Positions 15,641 to 22,765 of a stretch of DNA of 23,077 nucleotides are shown here, piece after piece. The translations under genes and the position numbers were made by a program. The notes beneath the pieces were generated by a model that saw only the letters and a list, made by a program, of their open reading frames with translations, made no database searches and was not told the DNA's origin. Source of the DNA: an uncultured Rikenellaceae bacterium (lineage in GTDB: Bacteria > Bacteroidota > Bacteroidia > Bacteroidales > Rikenellaceae); contig CAMRVW010000013.1 in NCBI GenBank assembly GCA_947054185.1, positions 1 through 23,077 of the forward strand. The letters run 5' to 3'. Each line of letters starts with the position of its first letter. The first letter of the stretch is position 1.

Positions 15641-18154
15641 ATGAAAGAATATTCATACGAAGATGCGGTGGCAGGGTCGATAGACTATTTCGACGGCGAC
15701 AGCCTGGCAGCCACCGTATGGGTAAGTAAATATGCGCTGAAAGACTCTTTCGGCCACATTTACGAAAACTCTCCAGAGATGATGCACGAGCGCATCGCTT
15801 CGGAGCTGGCACGGATAGAGGCCAAATACCCCAATGCGCTCACCGCCGACAAGATAAAGCCGCTGATAGACGGTTTCAAGTATGTCATACCGCAGGGCGG
15901 CCCCATGACCGGCATCGGCAACAACTTGCAGATCGCCTCTCTGTCAAACTGTTTCGTCATAGGGCACAACGGCCCGGCAGACTCGTACGGCGGCATCATA
16001 CGCATTGACGAAGAGCAGGTTCAGCTCATGAAACGACGCGGCGGTGTGGGCCACGACCTCTCGCACCTGCGTCCTTCCGGTACACCCGTGCTCAACAGCG
16101 CCCTCACCTCCACGGGCATAGTGCCCTTCATGGAGCGTTACTCCAACTCCACGCGCGAGGTGGCGCAAGACGGACGACGCGGCGCTCTCATGCTCTCGCT
16201 CTCGATAAAACACCCCGACGCCGAGCACTTCATCGACGCCAAGGTGGAGACGGGCAAGGTCACCGGCGCCAATATCTCCATCAAGATAGACGACCGGTTC
16301 ATGAAGTGCGTCCACTCGGGCGACAAATATCGTCAGCAATTCCCCATCGACTCAGACAACCCCTCCATAGTCAACGACATAGACGCCAAAAGACTGTGGA
16401 AAAAGATCATACACAACGCGTGGAAATCGGCCGAGCCGGGTGTGCTTTTCTGGGACACCATCATACGCGAGTCGATACCCGACTGTTATGCCGACCTCGG
16501 CTTCCGCACCGTGTCGACCAACCCCTGCGGCGAGATACCACTCTGCCCTTACGACAGCTGCCGTCTTCTGGCCATCAACCTTTACAGCTATGTCGACGCC
16601 CCCTTCACCTCGAAGGCATCGTTCAACTTCGACAAGTTCAAGGCCCACATAGCCATTGCCATGCACATGATGGACGACATCATCGACCTTGAGCTGGAAA
16701 AGATAGAGGCCATAATACAGAAGATAGAGGCCGACCCCGAAAGCGACGATCTGCGCCGCGTGGAGCTCGACCTGTGGAAGAAAATACGCACCAAAGCCCT
16801 CGAGGGACGCCGCACCGGCCTCGGCATCACGGCCGAAGGCGACATGCTGGCAGCGCTCGGTTACCGTTACGGCACCGACGAGGCCATAGACTTTGCCGTC
16901 AAGGTGCAGAAAACACTGGCCATAGAGGCATATCGCGCCTCTGTCGAGATGGCCAAAGAGCGTGGTCCGTTCACCATATACGACGCAGAGCGCGAGAAGA
17001 ACAACCCCATGATAGGGCGCATACGCAAGGAAGACCCCGCCCTCTATGACGACATGGTCAAATACGGCCGACGCAACATAGCCATGCTGACCATAGCGCC
17101 CACAGGCACCACAAGCCTCATGAGCCAGACCACATCGGGCATAGAGCCTGTGTTCATGCCTTTCTATAAGCGTCGCCGCAAGGTCAACCCCAACGACAAA
17201 TCGGTCAACATCACCTTCGTGGACGAGGTGGGCGACTCATGGGAAGAGTATTACATCTTCCACCACAAGTTTTTGGTGTGGGCACGTACGCAAGGATTCA
17301 CGCCGGAACAGGTGGCAGCCATGAGCAACGACAAGATAGAAGAGCTGGTGGCCCGCTCACCATATCACAAAGCCACATCAAACGACATTGACTGGGTGGC
17401 CAAGGTCAAGATGCAGGGCGCCATGCAGAAATGGGTCGACCACTCCATCTCGGTAACCGTCAACCTGCCGTCAACCATCACCGAAGAGATGGTCGCCAAG
17501 GTATATGAAACGGCATGGGAATGCGGCTGTAAAGGAGTCACCGTATACCGTGACGGCTCGCGCGACGGTGTGCTGGTATCTGCCAACAATAAAAAAGGCA
17601 AAGACGAGCACCCGCTAAAACGTCCCAAAGAGCTTGAAGCCGATATTGTGCGTTTCAAGAACGGCAAAGAGGACTGGATAGCCTTCGTGGGCATATACAA
17701 CGGTCGCCCTTACGAGATCTTCACAGGCAAGATAGAAGAGGAAGATGCCCTTTACATACCCAAACGCATCAACAAGGGCGTGATAATAAAGGTGGTCGAA
17801 GAGGACGGCTCCAAACGTTACGACTTCCAGTATGAAGACAAATACGGTTACCGCAACACCATAGGCGGCATATCGCGAATGTTCGACGAGACATTCTGGA
17901 ATTACGCCAAACTTATCTCGGGTGTCTTGCGCAACGGCATGCCCATACTCCATGTCGTCACCCTGGTGTCGTCTCTCCACTTCGACATCGAGTCTATCAA
18001 CACATGGAAAAACGGTGTGTCGCGCGCACTTGCCAAATACATACCCTCAGGCACCAAAACAACCAAGAAGTGCTCTGAGTGCGGCGAAGAGTCGCTGGTA
18101 TATCAAGAGGGTTGCTTAGTGTGCACCTCATGCGGCCACTCCAAGTGCGGATAA
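15641..18154 (+). CDS. nrdJ: Adenosylcobalamin-dependent (class II) ribonucleotide reductase
   Basis: 837 residues from ATG at 15641. An in-frame ATG at 15584 would add 19 residues, but family members begin with a short lead into the 'YSYEDAV...DYFDGDSLAATVWVSKYAL' region (in parts), matching the chosen start. The reductase core shows Cys104 (SNCF) as a redox cysteine and N294-x-C296-x-E298 (NPCGE) as the radical/catalytic triad, with APTGTTS and ECGCKGVTVYRDGSRDG further on. The C-terminus has a Cys-rich ribbon (CSECG, then CTSCGHSKCG) with the swinging redox cysteines. It reduces ribonucleotides to deoxyribonucleotides using coenzyme B12, without oxygen. It needs no small subunit, and none is present. 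It is monocistronic, with its own terminator. Confidence 0.96.
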   Translation: MKEYSYEDAVAGSIDYFDGDSLAATVWVSKYALKDSFGHIYENSPEMMHERIASELARIEAKYPNALTADKIKPLIDGFKYVIPQGGPMTGIGNNLQIASLSNCFVIGHNGPADSYGGIIRIDEEQVQLMKRRGGVGHDLSHLRPSGTPVLNSALTSTGIVPFMERYSNSTREVAQDGRRGALMLSLSIKHPDAEHFIDAKVETGKVTGANISIKIDDRFMKCVHSGDKYRQQFPIDSDNPSIVNDIDAKRLWKKIIHNAWKSAEPGVLFWDTIIRESIPDCYADLGFRTVSTNPCGEIPLCPYDSCRLLAINLYSYVDAPFTSKASFNFDKFKAHIAIAMHMMDDIIDLELEKIEAIIQKIEADPESDDLRRVELDLWKKIRTKALEGRRTGLGITAEGDMLAALGYRYGTDEAIDFAVKVQKTLAIEAYRASVEMAKERGPFTIYDAEREKNNPMIGRIRKEDPALYDDMVKYGRRNIAMLTIAPTGTTSLMSQTTSGIEPVFMPFYKRRRKVNPNDKSVNITFVDEVGDSWEEYYIFHHKFLVWARTQGFTPEQVAAMSNDKIEELVARSPYHKATSNDIDWVAKVKMQGAMQKWVDHSISVTVNLPSTITEEMVAKVYETAWECGCKGVTVYRDGSRDGVLVSANNKKGKDEHPLKRPKELEADIVRFKNGKEDWIAFVGIYNGRPYEIFTGKIEEEDALYIPKRINKGVIIKVVEEDGSKRYDFQYEDKYGYRNTIGGISRMFDETFWNYAKLISGVLRNGMPILHVVTLVSSLHFDIESINTWKNGVSRALAKYIPSGTKTTKKCSECGEESLVYQEGCLVCTSCGHSKCG

Positions 18155-18176
18155 AACATGCGCTTGAAATATTGCA

Positions 18177-18212
18177 AAATCCCCGCGGGAATTTTTCCAC
18201 GGGGATTTTTTT
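18177..18212 (+). terminator. Rho-independent terminator of nrdJ
   Basis: AAATCCCCG (18177-18185) pairs with CGGGGATTT (18200-18208), extended by GG/CC pairs around an A/T loop, and followed by T through 18212. The GC-rich repeat array starts immediately after. Confidence 0.92.
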
Positions 18213-18600
18213 ATGGATGGGGCCGGCGTCGGTCCACTTCCGCCCCGGCAAGCACGGACTGAGGAACGAAAACCGCACACTGCTCCTTATGAACGGGACG
18301 ACCCAAGGAGTCCCGAGCGGCCCGGAGCCTCCCCCAACGGAGGGCCGCAACCCCGAACAGCAATATATAGGTCAGTGAATTACTCCCGCTCACACCGCGC
18401 ATCACCTCCCCGCCTTGCCCTCCGCAGGCTCCGTTCCGCTCTCCGTCTCGCAAAAAGGCACGGCACCCCAACCAATCCAAGGTGTCGCCCGTCTCTTTCA
18501 TCCGCCACGCGCGACCCTCACCACGCCTCAGACCTCCACGCCGATGCGGCCCTCGTTCCTCGGGCCCGCCCACGCTCTCAGCCTCATGCCAAAAGCACAT
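18213..18600 (-). repeat. GC-rich structured dispersed repeat, copy 5 (subtype I)
   Basis: Reverse-oriented, full-length relative of copy 1. Features on the plus strand: loop GAGGAACGA at 18261-18269 with a short CGG/CCG stem; small hairpin GGGAC/GTCCC at 18295-18314; large hairpin GCGGCCC (18317-18323) with GGGCCGC (18342-18348); the AT-rich segment around 18363-18380; the purine/pyrimidine arm; and a hairpin GGCCC/GGGCC around loop TCGTTCCTC (18548-18567). A long minus-strand open frame crosses it but is not conserved between copies. Confidence 0.8.
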
Positions 18601-18965
18601 CCCCTCTCTCCCGACCCCGAATCCGCGCCCCATGCGGCCGACCTGCGGTCGGCCCGCAGCGGTCTGAGTGAAACGAACACCGCACACTGTTCCTTATACC
18701 CGACACAAGAAGTGTGGAGCAAACAAAATTCCTTGCAAACGGGCTGAGGCACGATAGCCCGAGCGGCCCGGAGCCTCCGCCAAACGGAGGGCCGCACACC
18801 GCAGAGCAATATATAATGCAGTGAATTAAGCACGAAATAGCTGCGAATCTATTTCCCGCCTTGCCCTCCGCAGGCTCCGTTCCACTCTCCGTCACGCCAA
18901 TGGCACATCCCCCACTCTCCAGACCTCGAATCCGCACCCCATGTGGCCGACCTGCGGTCGGCCCG
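18601..18965 (-). repeat. GC-rich structured dispersed repeat, copy 6 (subtype I)
   Basis: It is bounded by two copies of the palindrome GGCCGACC-TGC-GGTCGGCC (18636-18654 and 18945-18963). Between them are small hairpin GGGCT/AGCCC around loop GAGGCACGA (18742-18761) and large hairpin GCGGCCC (18764-18770) with GGGCCGC (18790-18796). The AT-rich segment 'aatatataatgcagtgaatta' in parts and the arm 'gccttgccctccgcaggct' follow. It lacks the segment corresponding to the middle of copy 5 (the 'ccaatccaaggtg' part), so it is internally shortened. Confidence 0.75.
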
Positions 18966-19024
18966 TCGATATTTTGCCGTACTGCCGTTATTGTTTTCCG
19001 CCCTGCCCCTTATTTTTTGCCGCC

Positions 19025-19251
19025 CCCTTTCCGCGAGAGGCATGGCCCATGTTTGACATCATTCAGGCACAAAATCCATGGGCCGAAAACAGATATGTCA
19101 TAAATGTGTTTCGACATTCGTCTTACACATTTATGACATATCTGTACTTATTCCTTAGTTTGTCCTCAATATCTCAAATCGGGGTCCGAGCCCCCTCCCC
19201 CGGAAGGGCCGCCTTAAGGCAGTGTCCGCAAAAACGGCAGTCCCCGCAAAA
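19025..19251 (+). repeat. Second structured repeat, left copy (21-bp-stem hairpin element)
   Basis: Aligns over its whole length, by eye at roughly four bases in five, with the reverse complement of 21765-22015. It starts with CCCTTTCCGCGAGAG. Hairpin P1 is GGCCCATG (19044-19051) with CATGGGCC (19077-19084). Hairpin P2 has perfect 21-bp arms at 19089-19109 and 19125-19145 and a 15-nt loop. Then come TTTGTCCTCAA, a GGGG/CCCC hairpin near 19181-19194, the invariant CCCCCGGAAGGGCCGCC and two direct repeats of GCAGTnyCCGCAA (19219-19231, 19237-19249). It ends about 20 bp from the ccs gene stop codon. On the minus strand the P2 stem is followed by TTTT, so it may also end ccs transcription. Confidence 0.85.
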
Positions 19252-19269
19252 TAATTGAAGTGCAGACCA

Positions 19270-21699
19270 TCACTTCCGTGACCGCACCACAGCCGCCACG
19301 GTGAGGGCTATGACAACGACAGAGGGTATCGCCACCGCATAGATATTAATGGAGTGTCCGCTGCCATAAGAGTGCATGCCTGTCAAATAGTAATTGACCC
19401 CGAAAAATGTCATGAGTACGCTGTAAACGGCAAATATGGACATGACCGAAAACTTAAGCGTACCCCTGAGGGCAGGTATGAGCCTGGCATGCAACACAAA
19501 GGCATATACCATCATGGTTATAAGCGCCCATGTCTCCTTAGGATCCCACCCCCAATAACGTCCCCACGACTCATTGGCCCACACAGCGCCAAGAAAGACG
19601 CCTGCCGTAAGCAACACAAGACCTATTATCAACGCCAGCTCGTTTATCACGGCCAGTTCCTCCACCTTGGCCCTTAACGATGCCCTGCGTGACGACACCG
19701 TTATCACCAACGACACCAAACCCAACAGCGCCCCCACCGCAAAAAAACCGTAACTTGCAGTCACCACCGCCACATGAAACATCAGCCAATAAGACTTCAA
19801 CACCGGCACGAGTGGCGTTATCTCGGGGTCGAGAAAATTGAGCTGCGAAATCATCACCACCGCTCCACCCATTATGGTTGCCACAGCCAATGCCACCGGC
19901 GACCGCCTTGTGAAGAGCAATCCCGCCAATACGGCACACCATCCGGCATAAACCATCGACTCGTAAGTGTTGGTCCACGGCGCCCTGCCCGATATATACC
20001 ACCTCAAACCCATGCCAAAGGCCGCATAAAGGAAAAACAAAGCTATCGCGACAGCCGCCACCGCCACCACGCGTCTCTCAATGTTAGGTGCGCCGCCACG
20101 CAACAATGTCCACAACAAAAACGCCAACAGCACACCCCCACAGGCCAGATAACCGATGGCCGATATCTTGAATATGTTGTGACGGTTGTAAAAAAGCTCG
20201 GCGTCGACCTTATCGCGGTCTATCAGATGCTCCGGCGAGGCCTTGGCACGCTGATAGGTATCTATCATGCCAACAACCCTCCGGACGCCCTCTGCATTGC
20301 CCGTCTCAAGATAAGAACCGTGCTCGGTGAATAGATAGGGGAAAATCATGGATACGAACATGGAATCGCGTCCCTCAAAGGCCGACAGATCGTCACCGGC
20401 CGACAGCCACCTGTCGTCGTCGCTGCCGGGCACGGGAAATATCGGTAACATACGTCCCGACAACAGGGCATTAAGAATGTTCACCTGCTCGTCGAGCTTT
20501 ATCATATCCTTATCCATCTTGGTACGTTGCGCCACATCCTTGGCATACGCCTCTCGCACCCTGTCGGCTATCAGATACTCCCCCGAACTGTCAAACATGC
20601 GATTGAAGCTCACACTCTTACCCTCGACTCCCAACTCTTCGGCCAACGGTCTGCCCGACAGCTCTATCAACGGCACATCGGCCCAGGCATAGGGATCGTA
20701 TATCATGCCCAACACCGCCTGCACCGAGCTGAGCGACCCATACCTCTCCGAGCGATGCAATTTGCGCATTATCTTGTCGGTATATGTACCCACCGGCTCC
20801 ACGCGCCCGTTGGGATTTTGCACCAGAAGAGCCGAAAACGACTCGGCCACCCCGGGAGCGACCGCCCTGACCTCGACATCGGCACCCACCGCACCCGCAA
20901 GTGACTGCGGCATATCATCCGCACCGGCAGCATGGACATCGACCCAAAGCAGCGCCAGCACCACCGCCGCACCGACTTTCATCTGCGAGAGTCGCCTCAC
21001 CAGATAACGGAAACGGCCGTTCTTGTCGAAAAAACTTATCAACATACCCACCATAAGCAACACATAACCGGCATAACTGACAAGAGTGCCGACCCTGTCT
21101 CGGTTTACCGTCAGCACCGTGCCCATCTCATCGGCATCGTACGACGACTGATATACTCTATAGGGGCCTATGTGGGCTATATTATTCATGAATATACGCG
21201 TCCTGCGACTCTCGCCCCGATAACTTATCTCGACATCGCTCTCGAAATAAGAGGGACTCTTGGAGCCGGGGTAACGCTCCAGCACAAAATCATTGAGCCG
21301 TATCTCGAAAGGCAGCTCCTCGTCGGCCACCACGCGCCCGTCATGCAATATGTGAAGAGTATTTGAACTCTCGCCCTCCCGTATGTGCATAACACCCTCC
21401 TGAGAGTCTATGTGTGTTATGAACGCACCGGCCAGCACCACCACAAAAGCCCAGTGCAACACCACCACACCCCACAGCCTCCGCTCATAAAGCCTCTTTC
21501 TGAAGCTCACGGCCATAAAGTTAACAGCCAAAAGAGCCTCTATGGCCAAAAACCAATAACTATGGTAAAAATAACCCATAGCCTGACCTGTCGAGGTGGC
21601 CGCCTCGAAAAATGTCGCTCCCGCCATGGCCACCACATAGAGCACAATCAAAACCGCCATAAGACGATATGATGATATGATATCAATCACTCTTCTCAT
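19270..21699 (-). CDS. ccsBA: ResB-CcsA fusion, System II cytochrome c haem export/ligation protein
   Basis: 809 residues from ATG at 21699. A frame open further upstream would add 51 residues encoded by the promoter and the repeat element and is rejected. The N-terminal ResB/CcsB-like part has membrane helices near 11-30, 48-65 and 78-96, then a large periplasmic domain to about 560. The C-terminal CcsA part has about eight helices and the haem-handling WWD signature WGRYWGWDPKETW (about 712-724), with conserved histidines in the following helices (HARL, then MHSYGSGHS). The protein carries haem across the inner membrane and attaches it to CxxCH of apocytochromes c. No cytochrome gene lies nearby. 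It has its own consensus promoter and is bracketed by two inverted copies of the 21-bp-stem repeat. Confidence 0.92.
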   Translation of the reverse strand: MRRVIDIISSYRLMAVLIVLYVVAMAGATFFEAATSTGQAMGYFYHSYWFLAIEALLAVNFMAVSFRKRLYERRLWGVVVLHWAFVVVLAGAFITHIDSQEGVMHIREGESSNTLHILHDGRVVADEELPFEIRLNDFVLERYPGSKSPSYFESDVEISYRGESRRTRIFMNNIAHIGPYRVYQSSYDADEMGTVLTVNRDRVGTLVSYAGYVLLMVGMLISFFDKNGRFRYLVRRLSQMKVGAAVVLALLWVDVHAAGADDMPQSLAGAVGADVEVRAVAPGVAESFSALLVQNPNGRVEPVGTYTDKIMRKLHRSERYGSLSSVQAVLGMIYDPYAWADVPLIELSGRPLAEELGVEGKSVSFNRMFDSSGEYLIADRVREAYAKDVAQRTKMDKDMIKLDEQVNILNALLSGRMLPIFPVPGSDDDRWLSAGDDLSAFEGRDSMFVSMIFPYLFTEHGSYLETGNAEGVRRVVGMIDTYQRAKASPEHLIDRDKVDAELFYNRHNIFKISAIGYLACGGVLLAFLLWTLLRGGAPNIERRVVAVAAVAIALFFLYAAFGMGLRWYISGRAPWTNTYESMVYAGWCAVLAGLLFTRRSPVALAVATIMGGAVVMISQLNFLDPEITPLVPVLKSYWLMFHVAVVTASYGFFAVGALLGLVSLVITVSSRRASLRAKVEELAVINELALIIGLVLLTAGVFLGAVWANESWGRYWGWDPKETWALITMMVYAFVLHARLIPALRGTLKFSVMSIFAVYSVLMTFFGVNYYLTGMHSYGSGHSINIYAVAIPSVVVIALTVAAVVRSRK

Positions 21700-21719
21700 A
21701 TTTTCCTTTTTAATACATA

Positions 21720-21750
21720 CAAAGTTAAAACTTCGCTTCAAAAAACCAAA
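21720..21750 (-). promoter_or_regulatory. Promoter of the ccsBA-like gene
   Basis: On the minus strand, TTTG (complement of 21747-21750), a 19-nt spacer, then TAACTTTG (complement of 21720-21727). This is a full consensus match. Transcription would start about 15 nt before the ATG at 21699. An AAGGAAAAT stretch (complement of 21700-21708) precedes the start codon. Confidence 0.78.
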
Positions 21751-21764
21751 AAGACAGGGCAGTG

Positions 21765-21822
21765 TTGCGGAAACTGCGGTCAATTGTTTGCCGGAACTGC
21801 GATTTTGTTTTGCGGACACTGC
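21765..21822 (+). repeat. Three direct repeats abutting the ccs promoter
   Basis: TTGCGGAAACTGC (21765-21777), TTGCCGGAACTGC (21788-21800) and TTGCGGACACTGC (21810-21822) are spaced 23 and 22 bp, about two helical turns. They form the inner end of the right structured repeat and lie 15 bp upstream of the -33 element of the ccs gene. The left element has only two copies, 18 bp apart. They could be protein-binding sites, either for the element or for gene control. Confidence 0.7.
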
Positions 21823-22015
21823 CTCCGGCGGCCCTTCCGGGGGAGGGGTCACGGACCCCGGTTTGAGATTTTTGAGGACAAACCAAGAAGTAATTACGTC
21901 TGTTCCATAAATGTGTGAGACGTATGTCGAAACACATTTATGGAACAGACGTTTTTGGCCCTTGAGTTTAATGCCTAAAAGATGTCAAACATGGGCCATG
22001 CTCTCGCGGAAAGGG
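21765..22015 (-). repeat. Second structured repeat, right copy (21-bp-stem hairpin element)
   Basis: Inverted relative to the left copy. In element order (minus strand): CCCTTTCCGCGAGAG ending at 22001; P1 with one mismatch (GGCCCATG against CAAGGGCC); P2 with perfect 21-bp arms at 21896-21916 and 21932-21952 and a 15-nt loop; TTTGTCCTCAA; hairpin GGGGTC-ACG-GACCCC (21845-21859, plus-strand reading); CCCCCGGAAGGGCCGCC; and three direct repeats. On the plus strand the P2 stem is followed by TTTTT, so it can act as an outward-facing terminator. Confidence 0.85.
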
Positions 22016-22140
22016 TGCGGAAGCAGGACGGCAAAGTAATAAACGGAAGTTATGGCAAAAGATAACGGACACTTCTTCAATACTTGCCGAACACACGCCT
22101 TCCAGCCAACTTTGCCCCGTACAACTCTTGTTATGTCCCC
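22016..22140. other. Unique spacer between the right hairpin element and copy 7
   Basis: About 125 nt with no supported gene and no obvious match to the other repeats. The first 20 nt partly resemble the sequence just outside the left element (TTATT, then TTTGCCG), so the element may extend slightly further outward than drawn. Confidence 0.4.
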
Positions 22141-22368
22141 GCGGTCTGAGGAACGAAACCGCACACAAATTCCTTGTGTCCGGGCTGAGGAACGATAGCC
22201 CGAGCGGCCCGGAGCCTCCGCCCCACGGAGGGCCGCACACCGCAGAGTAATATATAGTGCTGAGACTAAGGCACAGCCCCGCCGCCCATTACCCTCCCGT
22301 CTTGCCCTCCGCAGACTCCGTTCCGCTCTCCATAACGCCATGAGCCCTTTCCCGCCCCGGCAGGCTAT
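22141..22368 (-). repeat. GC-rich structured dispersed repeat, copy 7 (subtype I)
   Basis: Starts with two conserved-loop hairpins: GCGGT/ACCGC around CT-GAGGAACGA-A (22141-22162) and GGGCT/AGCCC around GAGGAACGA-T (22182-22201). The large hairpin GCGGCCC (22204-22210) with GGGCCGC (22230-22236) follows. Then come the AT-rich segment 'gtaatatatagtgctgaga' in parts, a pyrimidine-rich arm with 'gccttgccctccgc'-like sequence, and an end near 22365. Confidence 0.78.
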
Positions 22369-22374
22369 CAGAAA

Positions 22375-22389
22375 GGTGTCCGTGACACC
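22375..22389 (-). terminator. Small hairpin after the FISUMP fragment
   Basis: GGTGTC (22375-22380) pairs perfectly with GACACC (22384-22389) around a 3-nt loop. On the minus strand it is followed by TTTCT. It lies 22 nt after the stop codon at 22412 and may be the original terminator of the truncated gene. The T run is short, so strength is doubtful. Confidence 0.45.
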
Positions 22390-22411
22390 CAAAGAACCAA
22401 AGTATTAATAT

Positions 22412-22645
22412 TTAGCGGACACAACGCACACTATAACCGCTCTGCTTACCGTTGTTGCCGGTCACGCCCAAATTACTGCTGTGGAAGAACATGCTGCTCG
22501 TGCTGACAGAACCGCCGGCATCTGACGACCAATACTCGCCCCACTGACCCGCGTTGCTCAACGAACCATCCATACGGTCGCGGAAACCGACAGCGGGAAA
22601 CTCAACTGAATTATAGGAATTTGTTTGACGCCAGCATGCTTTCCC
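22412..22645 (-). pseudogene. Orphan 3' end of a FISUMP (Fibrobacter succinogenes major paralogous) domain gene
   Basis: The last 65 or so codons before the stop at 22412 encode FPAVGFRDR, then GSLSNAGQWGEYWSSD, then SSMFFHSSN, and end GYSVRCVR. This is the C-terminal half of the FISUMP/Fib_succ_major domain seen in many Bacteroidota surface proteins. The frame stays open upstream (to about 22774), but residues there are basic, Lys/Arg-rich, do not look like the domain, and run into the next GC-rich repeat. The N-terminal half, signal peptide and any promoter are missing. It is best read as a truncated remnant inserted between repeat copies 7 and 8. A small intact protein cannot be ruled out, but nothing supports a start. 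Confidence 0.75.
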
Positions 22646-22765
22646 GCGCGGCATGCCTTTTTCCCTCGTGTGGCTTTTGGAGCGACAATATCTTGCCGAA
22701 AGGTTTTGTCCGCGTTTTTTGTCCTTATTTATTGGACTGACTGTTTTTGTGCTCCACAGTTTTTT
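22646..22765. other. Spacer between the FISUMP fragment and copy 8
   Basis: About 120 nt. A GCATGC/GGCATGCC palindromic patch lies near 22635-22655 and T-rich plus-strand runs follow. The open minus-strand frame from the FISUMP fragment continues through it without recognisable homology. No other feature is seen. Confidence 0.35.

Noticed and set aside
18213..18965. CRISPR-like array
   Set aside because: Units are 300-390 bp, diverged, without uniform short repeats and unique spacers, and no cas genes are present.
19089..19145. Integron attC site
   Set aside because: The long stem-loop is suggestive, but no GTTRRRY/RYYYAAC core sites, integrase or cassette series are seen.
21700..21852. N-terminal extension of the cytochrome c assembly protein by 51 residues
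   Set aside because: The extra codons are promoter and repeat-element DNA, and the consensus promoter at 21720-21750 lies downstream of that start.
19025..22015. Classical invertible promoter or shufflon flanked by inverted repeats
   Set aside because: The inverted copies are long and only about 80% alike, the bracketed DNA is a whole gene with its own promoter, and no invertase gene is in the window.
22412..22645. Active diversity-generating retroelement target
   Set aside because: No reverse transcriptase, template repeat or accessory gene is present, and the reading frame lacks its N-terminal part.
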